51,144 bases of DNA from Pseudoalteromonas sp. HM-SA03 (lineage in GTDB: Bacteria; Pseudomonadota; Gammaproteobacteria; Enterobacterales; Alteromonadaceae): the NCBI RefSeq assembly GCF_002289345.1, contig NZ_NSDG01000048.1:58095-109238 (forward strand). The letters are read 5' to 3'. The position numbers were made by a program, and so were the translations under genes. The notes beneath the pieces are model-generated. The model was not told the DNA's origin and did no database searches. It saw only the letters and a program-made list of their open reading frames with translations. This document shows positions 17,239 to 28,205 of the stretch, in pieces. Position 1 is the first letter of the stretch; each line of letters begins with the position of its first letter.

Positions 17239-18150
17239 GTGACGAATCTACCTAGTATCAAACAACTACAATACCTTCTTGCGGTGCATCAGCACCAACA
17301 TTTTGGTCGTGCAGCGGAAGCATGCTTTATTGGTCAATCGACGCTAAGTAGCGCGATACAAAACCTTGAAGAGACATTGGGATGTCAGCTAATTGAACGC
17401 GAAAATCGCAGCCTAATGTTTACCGATATTGGTGAGGAAGTGGTTGAACGAGCACGGAAAATTATTGACGACACTATGAGCGTTAAAGAGCTGACTAAAA
17501 GCTATAAAAACCCATTATCTGGCAAGTTGACGTTAGGGATCATTCCCACCATTGCGAGTTTTATTGCTGCGCCACTTTATCAGGCGTGCAAAAAGGAGTT
17601 TGAAGCACTTAATTTGGTACTGGTTGAAGATACCAGCGATAACTTACTGGATAAGTTAGAGCATGGTCATATTGATATGGCAATGTTAGCGCTGCCGTAT
17701 AGAACCGATAAATTTCATACTCAAGTACTCGCAAAAGATCATTTTAGTTTGGTTCGTCATACGGAGTACAGCGTACCTGAGCCGATAGAGGACTTTAACC
17801 TGTTACCTGAGCAAAGTGTATTTTTACTCGAAAAAGAGCATTGTATGACGGGACATGCTCTTAGCGCTTGCCACTTGAACCGTAGCGCGTGTATTAATCC
17901 ATTTGAGGCGGCAAACCTACATACTTTATTAAGTATGGTGGAATACAAAAATGGCGTAACGTTTTTACCTCAAATGGCGATTAATGCTGGGATTTTGGAA
18001 GGGAAACCTTTAGTGGCTATGCCACCACAAGATCATGCATATCGTGAGATTGGCTTGATTTGGCGTCGTACCACGGGGCGGATCAGAGATTTTAGACTAT
18101 TTAGTGACTTTGTTGGTGACTACATTAATGGCCAATGTCAGTCGCAGTAA
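17239..18150 (+). CDS. oxyR: LysR-family peroxide sensor OxyR
   Basis: OxyR activates catalase and other peroxide-defence genes when two cysteines form a disulfide. The 303-residue protein has an N-terminal winged helix-turn-helix (about 5-65, FGRAAEACFIGQSTLSSAIQ) and a LysR effector domain. Cys202 and Cys211 are spaced exactly like redox-active Cys199 and Cys208 of E. coli OxyR, in a similar LLEKEHC context, which separates it from other LysR proteins. The start is a GTG with AAGAG upstream. It is transcribed alone between two intrinsic terminators. Confidence 0.92.
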   Translation: MTNLPSIKQLQYLLAVHQHQHFGRAAEACFIGQSTLSSAIQNLEETLGCQLIERENRSLMFTDIGEEVVERARKIIDDTMSVKELTKSYKNPLSGKLTLGIIPTIASFIAAPLYQACKKEFEALNLVLVEDTSDNLLDKLEHGHIDMAMLALPYRTDKFHTQVLAKDHFSLVRHTEYSVPEPIEDFNLLPEQSVFLLEKEHCMTGHALSACHLNRSACINPFEAANLHTLLSMVEYKNGVTFLPQMAINAGILEGKPLVAMPPQDHAYREIGLIWRRTTGRIRDFRLFSDFVGDYINGQCQSQ

Positions 18151-18162
18151 TAGTTATGATGA

Positions 18163-18190
18163 AGAAGCACCTATATGGTGCTTTTTTTCT
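18163..18190 (+). terminator. Intrinsic terminator after oxyR
   Basis: AGCACC (18166-18171) and GGTGCT (18177-18182) pair around TATAT and lead into a T run. Confidence 0.85.
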
Positions 18191-18262
18191 CAAAAAATTC
18201 TCCCGTCTGAACAACTTTTTTTGCGCCCGCTACGATTAATAATTAGTGAGAAGATTGGATGA

Positions 18263-18811
18263 GTGAACTGCGTGTTTTTTAATAGCGAAAAACAATTAAT
18301 AAAAAGAGCACTGCAAGGTAATCAAGGAGCATGGTCAAAACTTTGCGCCCAGCATCATGGCCGTGTGTATAACCAATGCTTGAGGCTGGTTGGTAACCCA
18401 CAAGACGCGTTAGATATTGCTCAAGATGTATTTTTAAGTATGTATCGAAATCTGCATACCTTTAATGGCGATGCCAAGTTCTCGACTTGGGTATTTAAAA
18501 TCACCCATGCACGGATAGTTGATCACATGCGAAAACATAAGTTTGAATCGATTGAAGGTAAAGAACCTGAGGCACCGCAACGCGGACCTGACAGCAAAAT
18601 AGTGCAACAACAAAGTAACGAAGAGATATATATTGCGCTGAAACAACTACCATTTGAGCAGCGCATTGTCGTGGAGCTAAAGTTTTTCCAGCACTACACC
18701 TTTGATGAAATTGCGCAGCAGCTTGAGTTATCAAGTAATACGGTGAAGGCTAGGCTATACAGTGCGTTAGGTAAGATGAAAGGGCAACTAGAGGTGCAAA
18801 ATCATGGCTAA
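18263..18811 (+). CDS. ECF-type sigma-70 family RNA polymerase sigma factor
   Basis: The 182-residue protein has only sigma regions 2 and 4, as in extracytoplasmic-function sigma factors. Region 2 spans about 25-95 (DALDIAQDVFLSMYRNLHTF, then the FSTWVFKITHARIVDHMRK segment) and region 4 about 125-175 (LPFEQRIVVELKFF, then FDEIAQQLELSSNTVKARL). It heads a three-gene operon and overlaps the next gene by eight bases, the usual arrangement of sigma and anti-sigma pairs. The start is GTG, possibly the GTG three codons later. GAACAA at 18209-18214 resembles an ECF -35 element, hinting at autoregulation. Confidence 0.9.
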   Translation: MNCVFFNSEKQLIKRALQGNQGAWSKLCAQHHGRVYNQCLRLVGNPQDALDIAQDVFLSMYRNLHTFNGDAKFSTWVFKITHARIVDHMRKHKFESIEGKEPEAPQRGPDSKIVQQQSNEEIYIALKQLPFEQRIVVELKFFQHYTFDEIAQQLELSSNTVKARLYSALGKMKGQLEVQNHG

Positions 18812-19376
18812 ATTAGCACACTTATTTGAGCAGTGGCTAGATGGCAAAGTGCTGTCTGAGGCAGAGTTGGCCGAACTTCAGGCAGATAGTGAATATCGAG
18901 AAATGATGAGTGCTGCTATTACTTGGCAACAGCGAGCTGCTAGCTTCGAAGAGCAAGCGCCACCCCCACAGCTCACTTTGCAGCATCAAACTCGCGCTTG
19001 GCCAGTGGCTGCCGTCGCAGCTTGGCTGGTCGTTGGGCTTGGTGTGTCTGGACTTTGGCTACAGAACTTAGGCTTACATCAACAGTTGAGTGCTCAACAA
19101 ACACAACTGGCACAGCAGCAAAGCGCTATGCAGGCCATGCTTGCAAAACTTGATGAGACTAAGCCTATAGATCAAGCTACGCTTGCCAAATTAGCAACGC
19201 AAGTGGTTGAACAAAATCGTAAAGAGCGCAGTTTGGCAATGAATAATCTCGTTGATCTGATCCAGGCACAAAGAGCGCAAGATCAAGCCCTACTTAGGCT
19301 GCAATTGAATGAATTGGCAGAGCAAGTAGAGCAAACACCGACACAAAATTTAGCACAGTATCGAGGTAAACCATGA
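18804..19376 (+). CDS. Membrane-anchored anti-sigma-like protein
   Basis: The 190-residue protein has a short cytoplasmic acidic N-terminus (about 1-64), a single transmembrane helix (about 66-87, PVAAVAAWLVVGLGVSGLWL) and a Gln-rich, heptad-like periplasmic part. That topology, together with translational overlap with the upstream ECF sigma gene, is typical of anti-sigma factors. I do not see a clear zinc-binding ZAS motif (HxxxCxxC), so the family is not fixed. Its stop overlaps the next ATG (ATGA). It probably holds the sigma factor at the membrane until an envelope signal arrives. Confidence 0.72.
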   Translation: MAKLAHLFEQWLDGKVLSEAELAELQADSEYREMMSAAITWQQRAASFEEQAPPPQLTLQHQTRAWPVAAVAAWLVVGLGVSGLWLQNLGLHQQLSAQQTQLAQQQSAMQAMLAKLDETKPIDQATLAKLATQVVEQNRKERSLAMNNLVDLIQAQRAQDQALLRLQLNELAEQVEQTPTQNLAQYRGKP

Positions 19377-20263
19377 AGTTAATTCCACTTTGTTTTGGCG
19401 CTGTCGCAGCCATTGCTACAAGCTTTGCTCAGGCCCAAGTTGTTGATGAAGCGCTAAAGCGTGAGGTTGCTATTTTTGAGCGGGTATTAATGAGTGCACT
19501 ACAGCATGACACACAAGATCAAGTTCGTAGTGTTTCTGGCTATTATTTGAAAGATCAGGGAGTTGTGTTTGAACTGGCATTAAAACGCCGGCACCGTTTA
19601 GAGTGGATCTCTCATATCGACAATCTCGATGATGTAGCTGCAATAGGGGAGTTTGAACTGCCGGAATTTGATATGGACATCGCGGAGGTTGAGATTTCAC
19701 AGCCGATAGCTGAAGCTTTTTCTCAAGCTTATTCGGATGCTGCTGAGAAAGTGAGAGCAGGAGCCGAGAAGGTCCGCGAAGCCGTAGAACAAGAAAGAGA
19801 GAATAGAATTCAATTGAGGGAACTTGAACGCCAAAAAGCGGAGCTGGAGTTTGCGAAAAGGCACGAAAGTGATGATCAAGTAAAAGAATTTACGGAGTCA
19901 TTGAGAGAAGTTGAGAAGCGCATAGAAAAGCTCTCACTTAAGGATTCTGAATTAAAAGACCTTAAGGATAAGTTGAAAGCGAGCCTTGAGGCTTCTCGGG
20001 TCAAACGCGCGAAAGAGAAAGCTGAAAAGCAGCAGGCGCTTGAAAAAATGCTAGTTACCAGCTTAGCCCGAAGCTTATGTGATTATGGTGCAGGTTTAAG
20101 AAATTTACCTAGAAATGAGCATATAAGCTTTATTTACAATGAACTCAGCAATCCAAACAATAAACAGGTGTTTGTTTATCCAAAATCCTTGGTGCAGCAA
20201 TGTGTAAAAGGTGAGAAAACGGCTAAGCAGCTTGCCGAGATAGTAACTAGCTATCGCTTTTAG
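19373..20263 (+). CDS. Exported coiled-coil protein of the ECF sigma operon
   Basis: The 296-residue product starts with a signal peptide (MKLIPLCFGAVAAIATSFAQA, cleavage after about residue 21). A globular region (about 25-115) is followed by a very long charged coiled coil (about 118-225) and a C-terminal domain with two cysteines (in SLCDYGAGLR and QQCVKG) that could form a disulfide. I recognise no named family. Overlap with the anti-sigma-like gene by four bases makes it the third member of the module. A periplasmic sensor or partner for the Gln-rich anti-sigma stalk is a reasonable guess. Confidence 0.75.
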   Translation: MKLIPLCFGAVAAIATSFAQAQVVDEALKREVAIFERVLMSALQHDTQDQVRSVSGYYLKDQGVVFELALKRRHRLEWISHIDNLDDVAAIGEFELPEFDMDIAEVEISQPIAEAFSQAYSDAAEKVRAGAEKVREAVEQERENRIQLRELERQKAELEFAKRHESDDQVKEFTESLREVEKRIEKLSLKDSELKDLKDKLKASLEASRVKRAKEKAEKQQALEKMLVTSLARSLCDYGAGLRNLPRNEHISFIYNELSNPNNKQVFVYPKSLVQQCVKGEKTAKQLAEIVTSYRF

Positions 20264-20334
20264 TTAGCCTAATTTTGGGGATAAAAAGCGTCTTCTTCGA
20301 ACTTGGAACTTGGGGCAAGAAAATGACAACACAA

Positions 20335-20366
20335 AAAACAGCATGGCTGCATGCTGTTTTGTTTTA
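20335..20366. terminator. Bidirectional intrinsic terminator
   Basis: AAAACAGCATG (20335-20345) pairs with CATGCTGTTTT (20350-20360) around GCTG, with an A run before and a T run after. It serves the sigma operon on the plus strand and the small membrane-protein gene on the minus strand. Confidence 0.88.
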
Positions 20367-20377
20367 AAAAGGAGCTA

Positions 20378-20575
20378 TTAAGCCTGCTCGATGTTTTTTG
20401 CAGTAGTTAAATTTGGTAAAAAGAGTAAGTAAACCCAAACCACTAGATTAAAGTAGGGTAGCAAACCGAGCCCTGTGAACAATTTTACCGGATATCCTTT
20501 TGTGTTGGCATAGCGGTAACATTGATAAGCGATGAGCAAGTTTGCAAGTAGCAAAAACAGTGATAATGACAGCAT
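20378..20575 (-). CDS. Small two-helix membrane protein, function unknown
   Basis: The 65-residue protein is mostly hydrophobic, with predicted membrane helices at about 2-20 and 35-53 separated by a short basic loop containing YANTKGYP. An AAGGGG sequence six bases before the ATG is a strong ribosome binding site, and a terminator follows its stop within 20 bases, so it is likely a real gene despite its size. I do not recognise a family, and no neighbour suggests a role. Confidence 0.65.
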   Translation of the reverse strand: MLSLSLFLLLANLLIAYQCYRYANTKGYPVKLFTGLGLLPYFNLVVWVYLLFLPNLTTAKNIEQA

Positions 20576-20733
20576 AATTTACCCCTTGAAATCCATAGCA
20601 AGATGTAACTCAATCCTTTGAATGTCTATAAGATTAAGGTGTTACCTTAAAATTTGGTGACATTTTAAACTGATATCTTTAATTATAGTGGACTTTGCAA
20701 GAAGTAAAAGTAACCTTTAGTATAAAAATGTTA

Positions 20734-23241
20734 CTACGCTGTTTTTAGAGATAAAATAGTTTTTGCACTGCTCGCTAGTTGTTCAATAGGAAGTGGTCTC
20801 GAGATAAAGTAACCCTGTCCATAGTCCACACCTATCTCCTTAAGCTGTTGAAATATATCTTTGTTTTCGACATATTCGGCAACTGAACACTTATCTAACG
20901 AGTGACTAATATCGTTGACGGCTTTGACCAGCGCCAGATCAATTGGGTCATTGAGCATGTCTCGAACAAAGGAACCATCTATCTTAACATGCTGCGCGGG
21001 TAGCTGTTTTAGGTAGCTAAAAGTGCTGAAGCCTGTCCCGAAATCATCAATAGCGAAATGGCAACCAAGATCGTTCAGATTTTTTATCATCGTTTGAGTT
21101 GCGTTAAGATTGTTAATACTGGCAGACTCAGTGATCTCAAAAATAATGCGATTAGCTGAAACTTGATGTTCTTTTAAGCAGGCTTGAATGTGGGGCTGCA
21201 GTCGCTCATCTAAAAATGAATGTGCGGATAAGTTAATTGCCACTTGGCTCAGGATCTCATATTCAGCTAGTGCTTTAATGGCTGTTCTGATCACACACTG
21301 ATCCATCAAAAATGTATCATTAAGTAGCTCTAATGCAGGAATAAACTGATTTGGGTAAATAGTCTCACCGTTGATCTTTAATCTAAGCAGTGCTTCGTAA
21401 TAGGCTATTTGTTGTTTTTTGAAATCCCAGATCGGTTGATAGTGGAGTTCTATGCTGTCGTTCTGAAGCGCTTGCCTAACACTATGTCCCCATTCTAATC
21501 CGGTTTGCAGAGTCTGGTTTTGTTCATCTTCTTTGTTATAACAATGAACCAAGTTGCGGCCGAGATTCTTGGCAATATAAAGGGCTATGTCTGCTTGTTT
21601 CAAACACTCACTGGGATCCGCATTTTCATTGGTGATTTGCGTTAATCCGATAGAGCAACTGAGAGAGTATGCATTATCTTCAAAGTGAAATTTATGTTCT
21701 TCGATGGCCATGCAAATGCTTTCAGCGCACATATGAGCATCAAGTAGATTGGTGTGCTTAAGCAGTACAGCAAATTCGTCTCCACCAATACGGAAGGTGA
21801 GATGCTCTTCACCTATTTTGTCGCCAAACAACTCAGATACTTCTTTGAGTACGATATCTCCTTGCTGATGGCCTTTACTGTCATTGATGATCTTAAAGTG
21901 ATCTAAGTCGATATAAATTAGTGCATGTTCTATCTCTTGTGCAGATTTTACTTCATTGCACAGCTGATTTAATTGCTGGTCAAAATAGTAGCGATTGTGT
22001 AAACCAGTAAGCGTATCATGCAGTGCTAAATGTCTGAGTTGCAGCTCAGCTTGCTTGCGTTCGTGAATATTATCGAGTGTTGCAGTTATTGCGACCGAAC
22101 TTGAGGTATTTTTGATAAGTTGCAGGCGACACTCAACCCATACTAGATGTCCAGCTTTATGGCAGAGTTGTAGCTCTACTTGTGCATGTTGCCTTACCCC
22201 ACTTTGAATTTCTCGAATGACTTTGTTAAAAGTTGCAAGTTCATCTTTGGCAATATAGTTGCTGAGTTGGGTATTGAGGCTTGACTTGATACCAAAGCCT
22301 GAGAGGTATTCCCATGCTGGGTTTATAAAGCGGATCGCGCCTTCCAAATCTAATTCGACGACTACTGTTCTCAGATGCAGTAAGATCCGTTGGTGCGCAG
22401 AAAATAAATCTTTATAGCGATTTTCACTGCGACTGAGTTGTTCGACTTTATTAGCAAACTCAGCATAGCTCACCATAAAATCTTCTCGCCGCGCCGCATG
22501 GTCGCATACTTTACTTAAAAATGGCATATCGTATGGTGCTCGAACAAAGTCGGTAACACCTAACAATAATAGTTGTTCGGCATGGTCGGCATCGCGTTTG
22601 TCAATAATGGTTACAATGGCTTGGCTTGGACGATGTTTGAGAATACTCTCGACTAAGCTTTCTGCGGAACCTGACAAATTAGACGTAGTGTCCATTAAAA
22701 CAATGGCGTAGTGATCTTGTAAAAATAGTGATAAAGCGCTGGCCGCAGAGCTTACATGTGTGCAAACGAAGTTGTGCGATAAGTGCTCACATATTTTTTG
22801 CGCACGTTGTTGGTTGGGCTCTAACAACAGCAAGTTGAGGCGGCTGCTTTTATCTAAATGTGTTGACAACACATTGGCCAGAATTTGCGGCAACATGTCT
22901 TGACGCTCAAGTGGCAGCACGGCATCAATACTGTAGCTACGAGCTGTAGTTTCGGCTATTCGTTCACAATAAGTGGGTGGAATAAGTACGATTGGTGTGT
23001 TTTTGGGCGTTGCCAGCAGACCTGAGCGGATCATGCGCGAGAATCGCCAGCCGTCAATTTTGCCAACATCCAAGCCGGTGATCACTAAATCTACAGCCTG
23101 AGTCTTTAGTAAGCTTAGGGCATCTTGGGAGTCAGACTTGGCAATGATAGTAAAGACATCTAATGCACTAAGAGTTTTAGTCAAGGTTTGACGCTCGTGA
23201 GCACTGGCGTTAACAATGAGCAACGTTAGTTGTCTAGACAC
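20734..23241 (-). CDS. REC-REC-PAS-GGDEF-EAL c-di-GMP signalling protein
   Basis: The 835-residue cytoplasmic protein has two response-regulator-like domains (about 5-120 and 133-250; LVITGLDVG and IVLMDTTS mark the acceptor regions), a PAS domain (about 290-395), a GGDEF domain (about 405-565) and an EAL domain (about 585-830). The cyclase motif RIGGDEF is intact, without an RxxD inhibitory site before it. The phosphodiesterase motif YEALLRL and DDFGTGFS are intact, while the usual AEGVE is AEYVE. Both making and degrading c-di-GMP are possible. No paired histidine kinase is adjacent. It is divergent from queA. Confidence 0.9.
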   Translation of the reverse strand: MSRQLTLLIVNASAHERQTLTKTLSALDVFTIIAKSDSQDALSLLKTQAVDLVITGLDVGKIDGWRFSRMIRSGLLATPKNTPIVLIPPTYCERIAETTARSYSIDAVLPLERQDMLPQILANVLSTHLDKSSRLNLLLLEPNQQRAQKICEHLSHNFVCTHVSSAASALSLFLQDHYAIVLMDTTSNLSGSAESLVESILKHRPSQAIVTIIDKRDADHAEQLLLLGVTDFVRAPYDMPFLSKVCDHAARREDFMVSYAEFANKVEQLSRSENRYKDLFSAHQRILLHLRTVVVELDLEGAIRFINPAWEYLSGFGIKSSLNTQLSNYIAKDELATFNKVIREIQSGVRQHAQVELQLCHKAGHLVWVECRLQLIKNTSSSVAITATLDNIHERKQAELQLRHLALHDTLTGLHNRYYFDQQLNQLCNEVKSAQEIEHALIYIDLDHFKIINDSKGHQQGDIVLKEVSELFGDKIGEEHLTFRIGGDEFAVLLKHTNLLDAHMCAESICMAIEEHKFHFEDNAYSLSCSIGLTQITNENADPSECLKQADIALYIAKNLGRNLVHCYNKEDEQNQTLQTGLEWGHSVRQALQNDSIELHYQPIWDFKKQQIAYYEALLRLKINGETIYPNQFIPALELLNDTFLMDQCVIRTAIKALAEYEILSQVAINLSAHSFLDERLQPHIQACLKEHQVSANRIIFEITESASINNLNATQTMIKNLNDLGCHFAIDDFGTGFSTFSYLKQLPAQHVKIDGSFVRDMLNDPIDLALVKAVNDISHSLDKCSVAEYVENKDIFQQLKEIGVDYGQGYFISRPLPIEQLASSAKTILSLKTA

Positions 23242-23312
23242 AATAAAAAAACCTCACCAGATACTGCGACACAATCATTGGGCTTGTCTTAAAGTTAGCA
23301 AATCGTACTTAA

Positions 23313-23340
23313 TCACTGTTTGATAATAATCAAACAGTGA
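23313..23340. promoter_or_regulatory. Perfect 12-bp inverted repeat between divergent genes
   Basis: TCACTGTTTGAT (23313-23324) and ATCAAACAGTGA (23329-23340) are exact reverse complements around AATA, without a T run on either side. It could be an operator for the upstream c-di-GMP gene or for queA. The rest of the 320-base gap (23242-23561) holds nothing else that I can assign. Confidence 0.4.
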
Positions 23341-23561
23341 CACGAACTTTGCTCGGAAATCATAGCCGATAGCGATAAGTTATTGTTTAAACGTAAAGAA
23401 TAAAGAACGCACTAAACAAAGGCGCACACCGGACAAAATTTTACATGGTGATTACCGTTTTAGACTCGCTAGGTTAAAGGTATTTACGCAAGGTTACAAG
23501 CACTTGATTTCGCCAAAACACCGCACTAGACTTGGCGCACTTTTAGAAATGAGGCCTTTCC

Positions 23562-24599
23562 ATGCGCGTAGCAGACTTTAGTTTTGATCTTCCTGATGAG
23601 TTGATTGCCAGACACCCAATGAAGGAACGCTCTAGCAGTCGTCTTCTTACCTTAAATGGCAATAGTGGTGAAATAGAACACAAAGTATTTAGAGATATTT
23701 TGGCACTCATTAATCCAGAAGACTTAATTATCTTTAATAACACTAAAGTTATTCCTGCTCGTATGTTTGGTCAAAAAGCCAGTGGTGGAAAACTAGAAGT
23801 ACTGGTTGAGCGCGTTGTAGATGAGCGGACTGTGCTTGCTCACGTGAGAGCGAGCAAGTCGCCAAAACCTGGTACTAAAATTGAGCTTGAAGGCCAAGCA
23901 ACCGTAGAAATGGTTCAGCGCCACGGTGAATTATTTGAGTTGAGATTCGAGGGCGAAGAAAATGTATTGGCTATTTTAGATAAAATTGGCCATATGCCTT
24001 TACCTCCTTATATCGACAGACCGGATGATGAAGAAGATAAAGAGCGTTATCAGACTGTGTATGGTGAGAAACCTGGCGCAGTCGCCGCACCTACCGCTGG
24101 ACTGCACTTTGATGATGAATTGATGGCCAAGCTAAAAGACAAAGGTGTTGAGATGGCCTTTGTTACTTTGCATGTGGGCGCGGGTACGTTCCAGCCGGTG
24201 CGAGTCGACTCGGTGGAAGAGCATGTTATGCACTCAGAATATATCGAAGTCTCAGCAGAAGTCGTGGAGGCGATTAAAGCGGCAAAAGCCAGAGGTGGAC
24301 GCGTGATCGCAGTAGGTACTACGTCAGTACGCTCACTTGAATCTGCGGCTAAAGCAAACGGTGGTGAAATTGCACCACTATACGGAGATACCGATATTTT
24401 TATTTATCCGGGTTATCGTTTTAACGTGGTAGATGCAATGGTGACCAACTTTCACTTACCAGAGTCAACGTTAATCATGTTAGTGAGTGCGTTTGCAGGG
24501 CAACAGCATATTATGAAGGCTTACCAAACCGCCATTGAACAGAAATACCGCTTCTTTAGTTACGGTGATGCGATGTTCTTGCAAAAGCAAGATAAGTAA
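23562..24599 (+). CDS. queA: S-adenosylmethionine:tRNA ribosyltransferase-isomerase QueA
   Basis: QueA transfers and isomerises the ribosyl group of SAM onto 7-aminomethyl-7-deazaguanine in tRNA, forming epoxyqueuosine. The 345-residue protein has the family length and conserved segments: [12 protein letters not shown] near the start, [10 protein letters not shown] near residue 65, the AAPTAGLHF segment near 175, [11 protein letters not shown] near 203 and [16 protein letters not shown] near 303. GAGG precedes the ATG. It is followed by a strong terminator and then tgt, the preceding enzyme of the same pathway. Confidence 0.96.
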   Translation: MRVADFSFDLPDELIARHPMKERSSSRLLTLNGNSGEIEHKVFRDILALINPEDLIIFNNTKVIPARMFGQKASGGKLEVLVERVVDERTVLAHVRASKSPKPGTKIELEGQATVEMVQRHGELFELRFEGEENVLAILDKIGHMPLPPYIDRPDDEEDKERYQTVYGEKPGAVAAPTAGLHFDDELMAKLKDKGVEMAFVTLHVGAGTFQPVRVDSVEEHVMHSEYIEVSAEVVEAIKAAKARGGRVIAVGTTSVRSLESAAKANGGEIAPLYGDTDIFIYPGYRFNVVDAMVTNFHLPESTLIMLVSAFAGQQHIMKAYQTAIEQKYRFFSYGDAMFLQKQDK

Positions 24600-24618
24600 C
24601 TCACGCCATACAACTATT

Positions 24619-24655
24619 AAAATGCCCAGTGTTACTGGGCATTTTGCGTTTTATA
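24619..24655 (+). terminator. Intrinsic terminator between queA and tgt
   Basis: AAAATGCCCAGT (24619-24630) pairs with ACTGGGCATTTT (24634-24645) around GTT, followed by GCGTTTT. tgt therefore probably has its own promoter in the following 160 bases. Confidence 0.85.
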
Positions 24656-24777
24656 GCTGTAAAGTTGCAAGCTCGATATGGACTTTGTGTTTTTTATCCC
24701 AATATTAGAATTGCGCTGGTAATCTTGGTAGAATCGAAAGATCACTGCCCTAAGCATTGGCTTAGCACGTTTTTTAG

Positions 24778-25953
<1,176 letters not shown>

Positions 25954-25973
25954 TTTATAAACGAGGAAGTGAA

Positions 25974-26312
25974 ATGAGCTTTTTTATCTCAAACGCGCAC
26001 GCTAGTACTGCTGCGGCAGCACCAGCTGGTGGTGGCATGGAAATGCTAATCATGTTGGGTATTTTTGGTCTGGTATTTTATTTTTTAATTTACCGTCCGC
26101 AAGCCAAGCGTGTTAAAGAACACAAAGACCTAATGGGTGCATTAGGCAAGGGTGATGAAGTACTAACTCAAGGTGGACTTGTGGGTAAAATCACAAAAGT
26201 TGCTGATGATAAAGACTTTGTTGTAATTGCACTAAACGATCAAACTGAAGTGACAGTGCAAAAGTCAGCGGTTTCAGCTGTGTTACCTAAAGGTACAATG
26301 AAATCTCTATAA
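25974..26312 (+). CDS. yajC: Preprotein translocase accessory subunit YajC
   Basis: YajC is a small inner-membrane protein that associates with SecDF. The 112-residue product has one membrane helix (about 22-42, MLIMLGIFGLVFYFLIYRPQ) whose end carries the family hallmark YRPQAKRVKEHK. The cytoplasmic part follows with GDEVLTQGGLVGKI. Its length and its position 20 bases after tgt and 24 bases before secD match the standard operon. Confidence 0.96.
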   Translation: MSFFISNAHASTAAAAPAGGGMEMLIMLGIFGLVFYFLIYRPQAKRVKEHKDLMGALGKGDEVLTQGGLVGKITKVADDKDFVVIALNDQTEVTVQKSAVSAVLPKGTMKSL

Positions 26313-26336
26313 GAATAACAATAAAGGGATAGCCCA

Positions 26337-28196
26337 GTGTTAAACAAGTATCCAATGTGGAAGTACTTACTTGTTCTCGCTGTGTTAGCTATCGGTATTC
26401 TTTATGCCACACCAAACTTGTATGGTCGCGATCCGGCCATACAAGTATCTGGCACAAAAGGTGCTGATGCGACGCTCAGTGTATTAGATCAAGTTAACGA
26501 AACCCTACAAAAGAACAACCTTGCCGTAAAATCTTCTGTGTTAGAAGACGGTCAAATCCTTGTTCGCTTCAAAAATGTTGAAGATCAGCTTAAAGCACAA
26601 GATATTTTGCGTAATAGCTTAAGTGATGATTACATTTCAGCAATCAATATGTCTCCGGCACAACCTGAGTGGTTAAAAGACTTAGGTGCAAACCCAATGA
26701 AGCTTGGTCTAGATTTAAGTGGTGGTGTTCACTTCACAATGGAAGTGGATATGGTCACGGCGATGGACAATGCCCTTGAGCAAATGGAGCAAGATTTCAA
26801 GAGTGATTTACGTGATGAGAAATTGCGTTATCGTGCTGTTCGTCGTGTTTCTAATAGTGAACGTGTACAAGTAACGATGCGTTCGGAAGAGGACAAAGAC
26901 GCGGCAATGAGCTTCTTGAGAAAACGTTACCCAGGTAACGACTTTATCAATGATAGCAGCGATAGCCTTGCTTTCTTCTCAAGCCTTAGCGACCTTAAAT
27001 ATAAAGAGCTGCGCGAATACGCTATCAAGCAAAACGAAACTATTATTCGTAATCGTATTAACCAACTGGGTGTTGCTGAACCAAATGTTCAACGTCAAGG
27101 TGGTGAGCGCATAATTGTTCAACTTCCAGGTGTTCAGGACACAGCTCGCGCGAAAGAAATTCTCGGTGCCACGGCGACGCTTGAGTTCCGTGAAGTAGAC
27201 GAAAATGCCGACGTGCGTGCAGCAGCACAAGGTCGTATTCCTCCTGGCACAGAAGTGATCCCGCATAAAGATGGTTATCCTGTCGTGCTTAAAAAGCGCG
27301 TTATTCTTGAAGGTACGCATATCACAGGTGCGCAATCTGGTATGGATGAATATCAGCGCCCTCAGGTGAATATCAAGCTTGATAGCAAAGGTGGGGCAAA
27401 AATGAATGCCTTTACCAAACGTGCTATCGGCAAACGTATGGCAACGGTTTTCATCGAGTACAAACCATCAGGCAAGAAAGATGAAAACGGCAAAGCGTTA
27501 CCACCAATCAAAGTGGAAGAAGTGATTAACGTTGCAACGATTCAAGCGCGTTTAAATAGCTCTTTCCGTATTACCGGTATTGATAGCCCAGCAGAAGCAC
27601 ATAACCTAAGCTTGTTACTACGTGCAGGTGCACTGGTTGCGCCAATTCAAATCGTTGAAGAACGTACTGTAGGTCCAAGTCTTGGTCAGGAAAATATCGA
27701 AGCTGGTATGACTGCGGTTGTCCTTGGTTTTGCTTTTGTTCTTGCCTTTATGCTGCTGTACTACAAAGGCTTTGGTCTGGTAGCAAACTTAGCGCTTGCG
27801 GCTAACCTCATCATGATTGTGGGTGTGATGTCGATGATCCCAGGCGCGACGCTGACGCTGCCAGGTATTGCCGGTATCGTATTAACCGTTGGTATGGCCG
27901 TTGATGCTAACGTACTTATCTTTGAGCGTATTCGGGAAGAAATAGCGGAAGGCCGCAGTCCACAGCAAGCCGTTCACCATGGTTACGATAGTGCATTTAG
28001 TACGATTTTTGATGCAAATATCACCACTTTAATTGCAGCAGTGATCCTATTCTCTGTCGGTACAGGCCCAATTGCTGGCTTCGCGGTAACCTTAGCTATC
28101 GGTATCATTACTTCGATGTTTACAGCGATCGTTGGTACGCGTGCGGTTATTAATGCCATCATCGGTGGCAGACGTATCACTAAGTTATCAATCTAG
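26337..28196 (+). CDS. secD: Protein translocase subunit SecD
   Basis: SecD forms a proton-driven complex with SecF that pulls secreted proteins into the periplasm. The 619-residue protein is close to E. coli length (615). It has an N-terminal membrane helix, a large periplasmic region beginning with the [15 protein letters not shown] signature near residue 120, and five C-terminal helices from about 450 with [17 protein letters not shown] near 520. The start codon is GTG, preceded by AAAGGGA. It is followed nine bases later by secF. Confidence 0.97.
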   Translation: MLNKYPMWKYLLVLAVLAIGILYATPNLYGRDPAIQVSGTKGADATLSVLDQVNETLQKNNLAVKSSVLEDGQILVRFKNVEDQLKAQDILRNSLSDDYISAINMSPAQPEWLKDLGANPMKLGLDLSGGVHFTMEVDMVTAMDNALEQMEQDFKSDLRDEKLRYRAVRRVSNSERVQVTMRSEEDKDAAMSFLRKRYPGNDFINDSSDSLAFFSSLSDLKYKELREYAIKQNETIIRNRINQLGVAEPNVQRQGGERIIVQLPGVQDTARAKEILGATATLEFREVDENADVRAAAQGRIPPGTEVIPHKDGYPVVLKKRVILEGTHITGAQSGMDEYQRPQVNIKLDSKGGAKMNAFTKRAIGKRMATVFIEYKPSGKKDENGKALPPIKVEEVINVATIQARLNSSFRITGIDSPAEAHNLSLLLRAGALVAPIQIVEERTVGPSLGQENIEAGMTAVVLGFAFVLAFMLLYYKGFGLVANLALAANLIMIVGVMSMIPGATLTLPGIAGIVLTVGMAVDANVLIFERIREEIAEGRSPQQAVHHGYDSAFSTIFDANITTLIAAVILFSVGTGPIAGFAVTLAIGIITSMFTAIVGTRAVINAIIGGRRITKLSI

Positions 28197-28205
28197 GAGA
28201 CGGAC

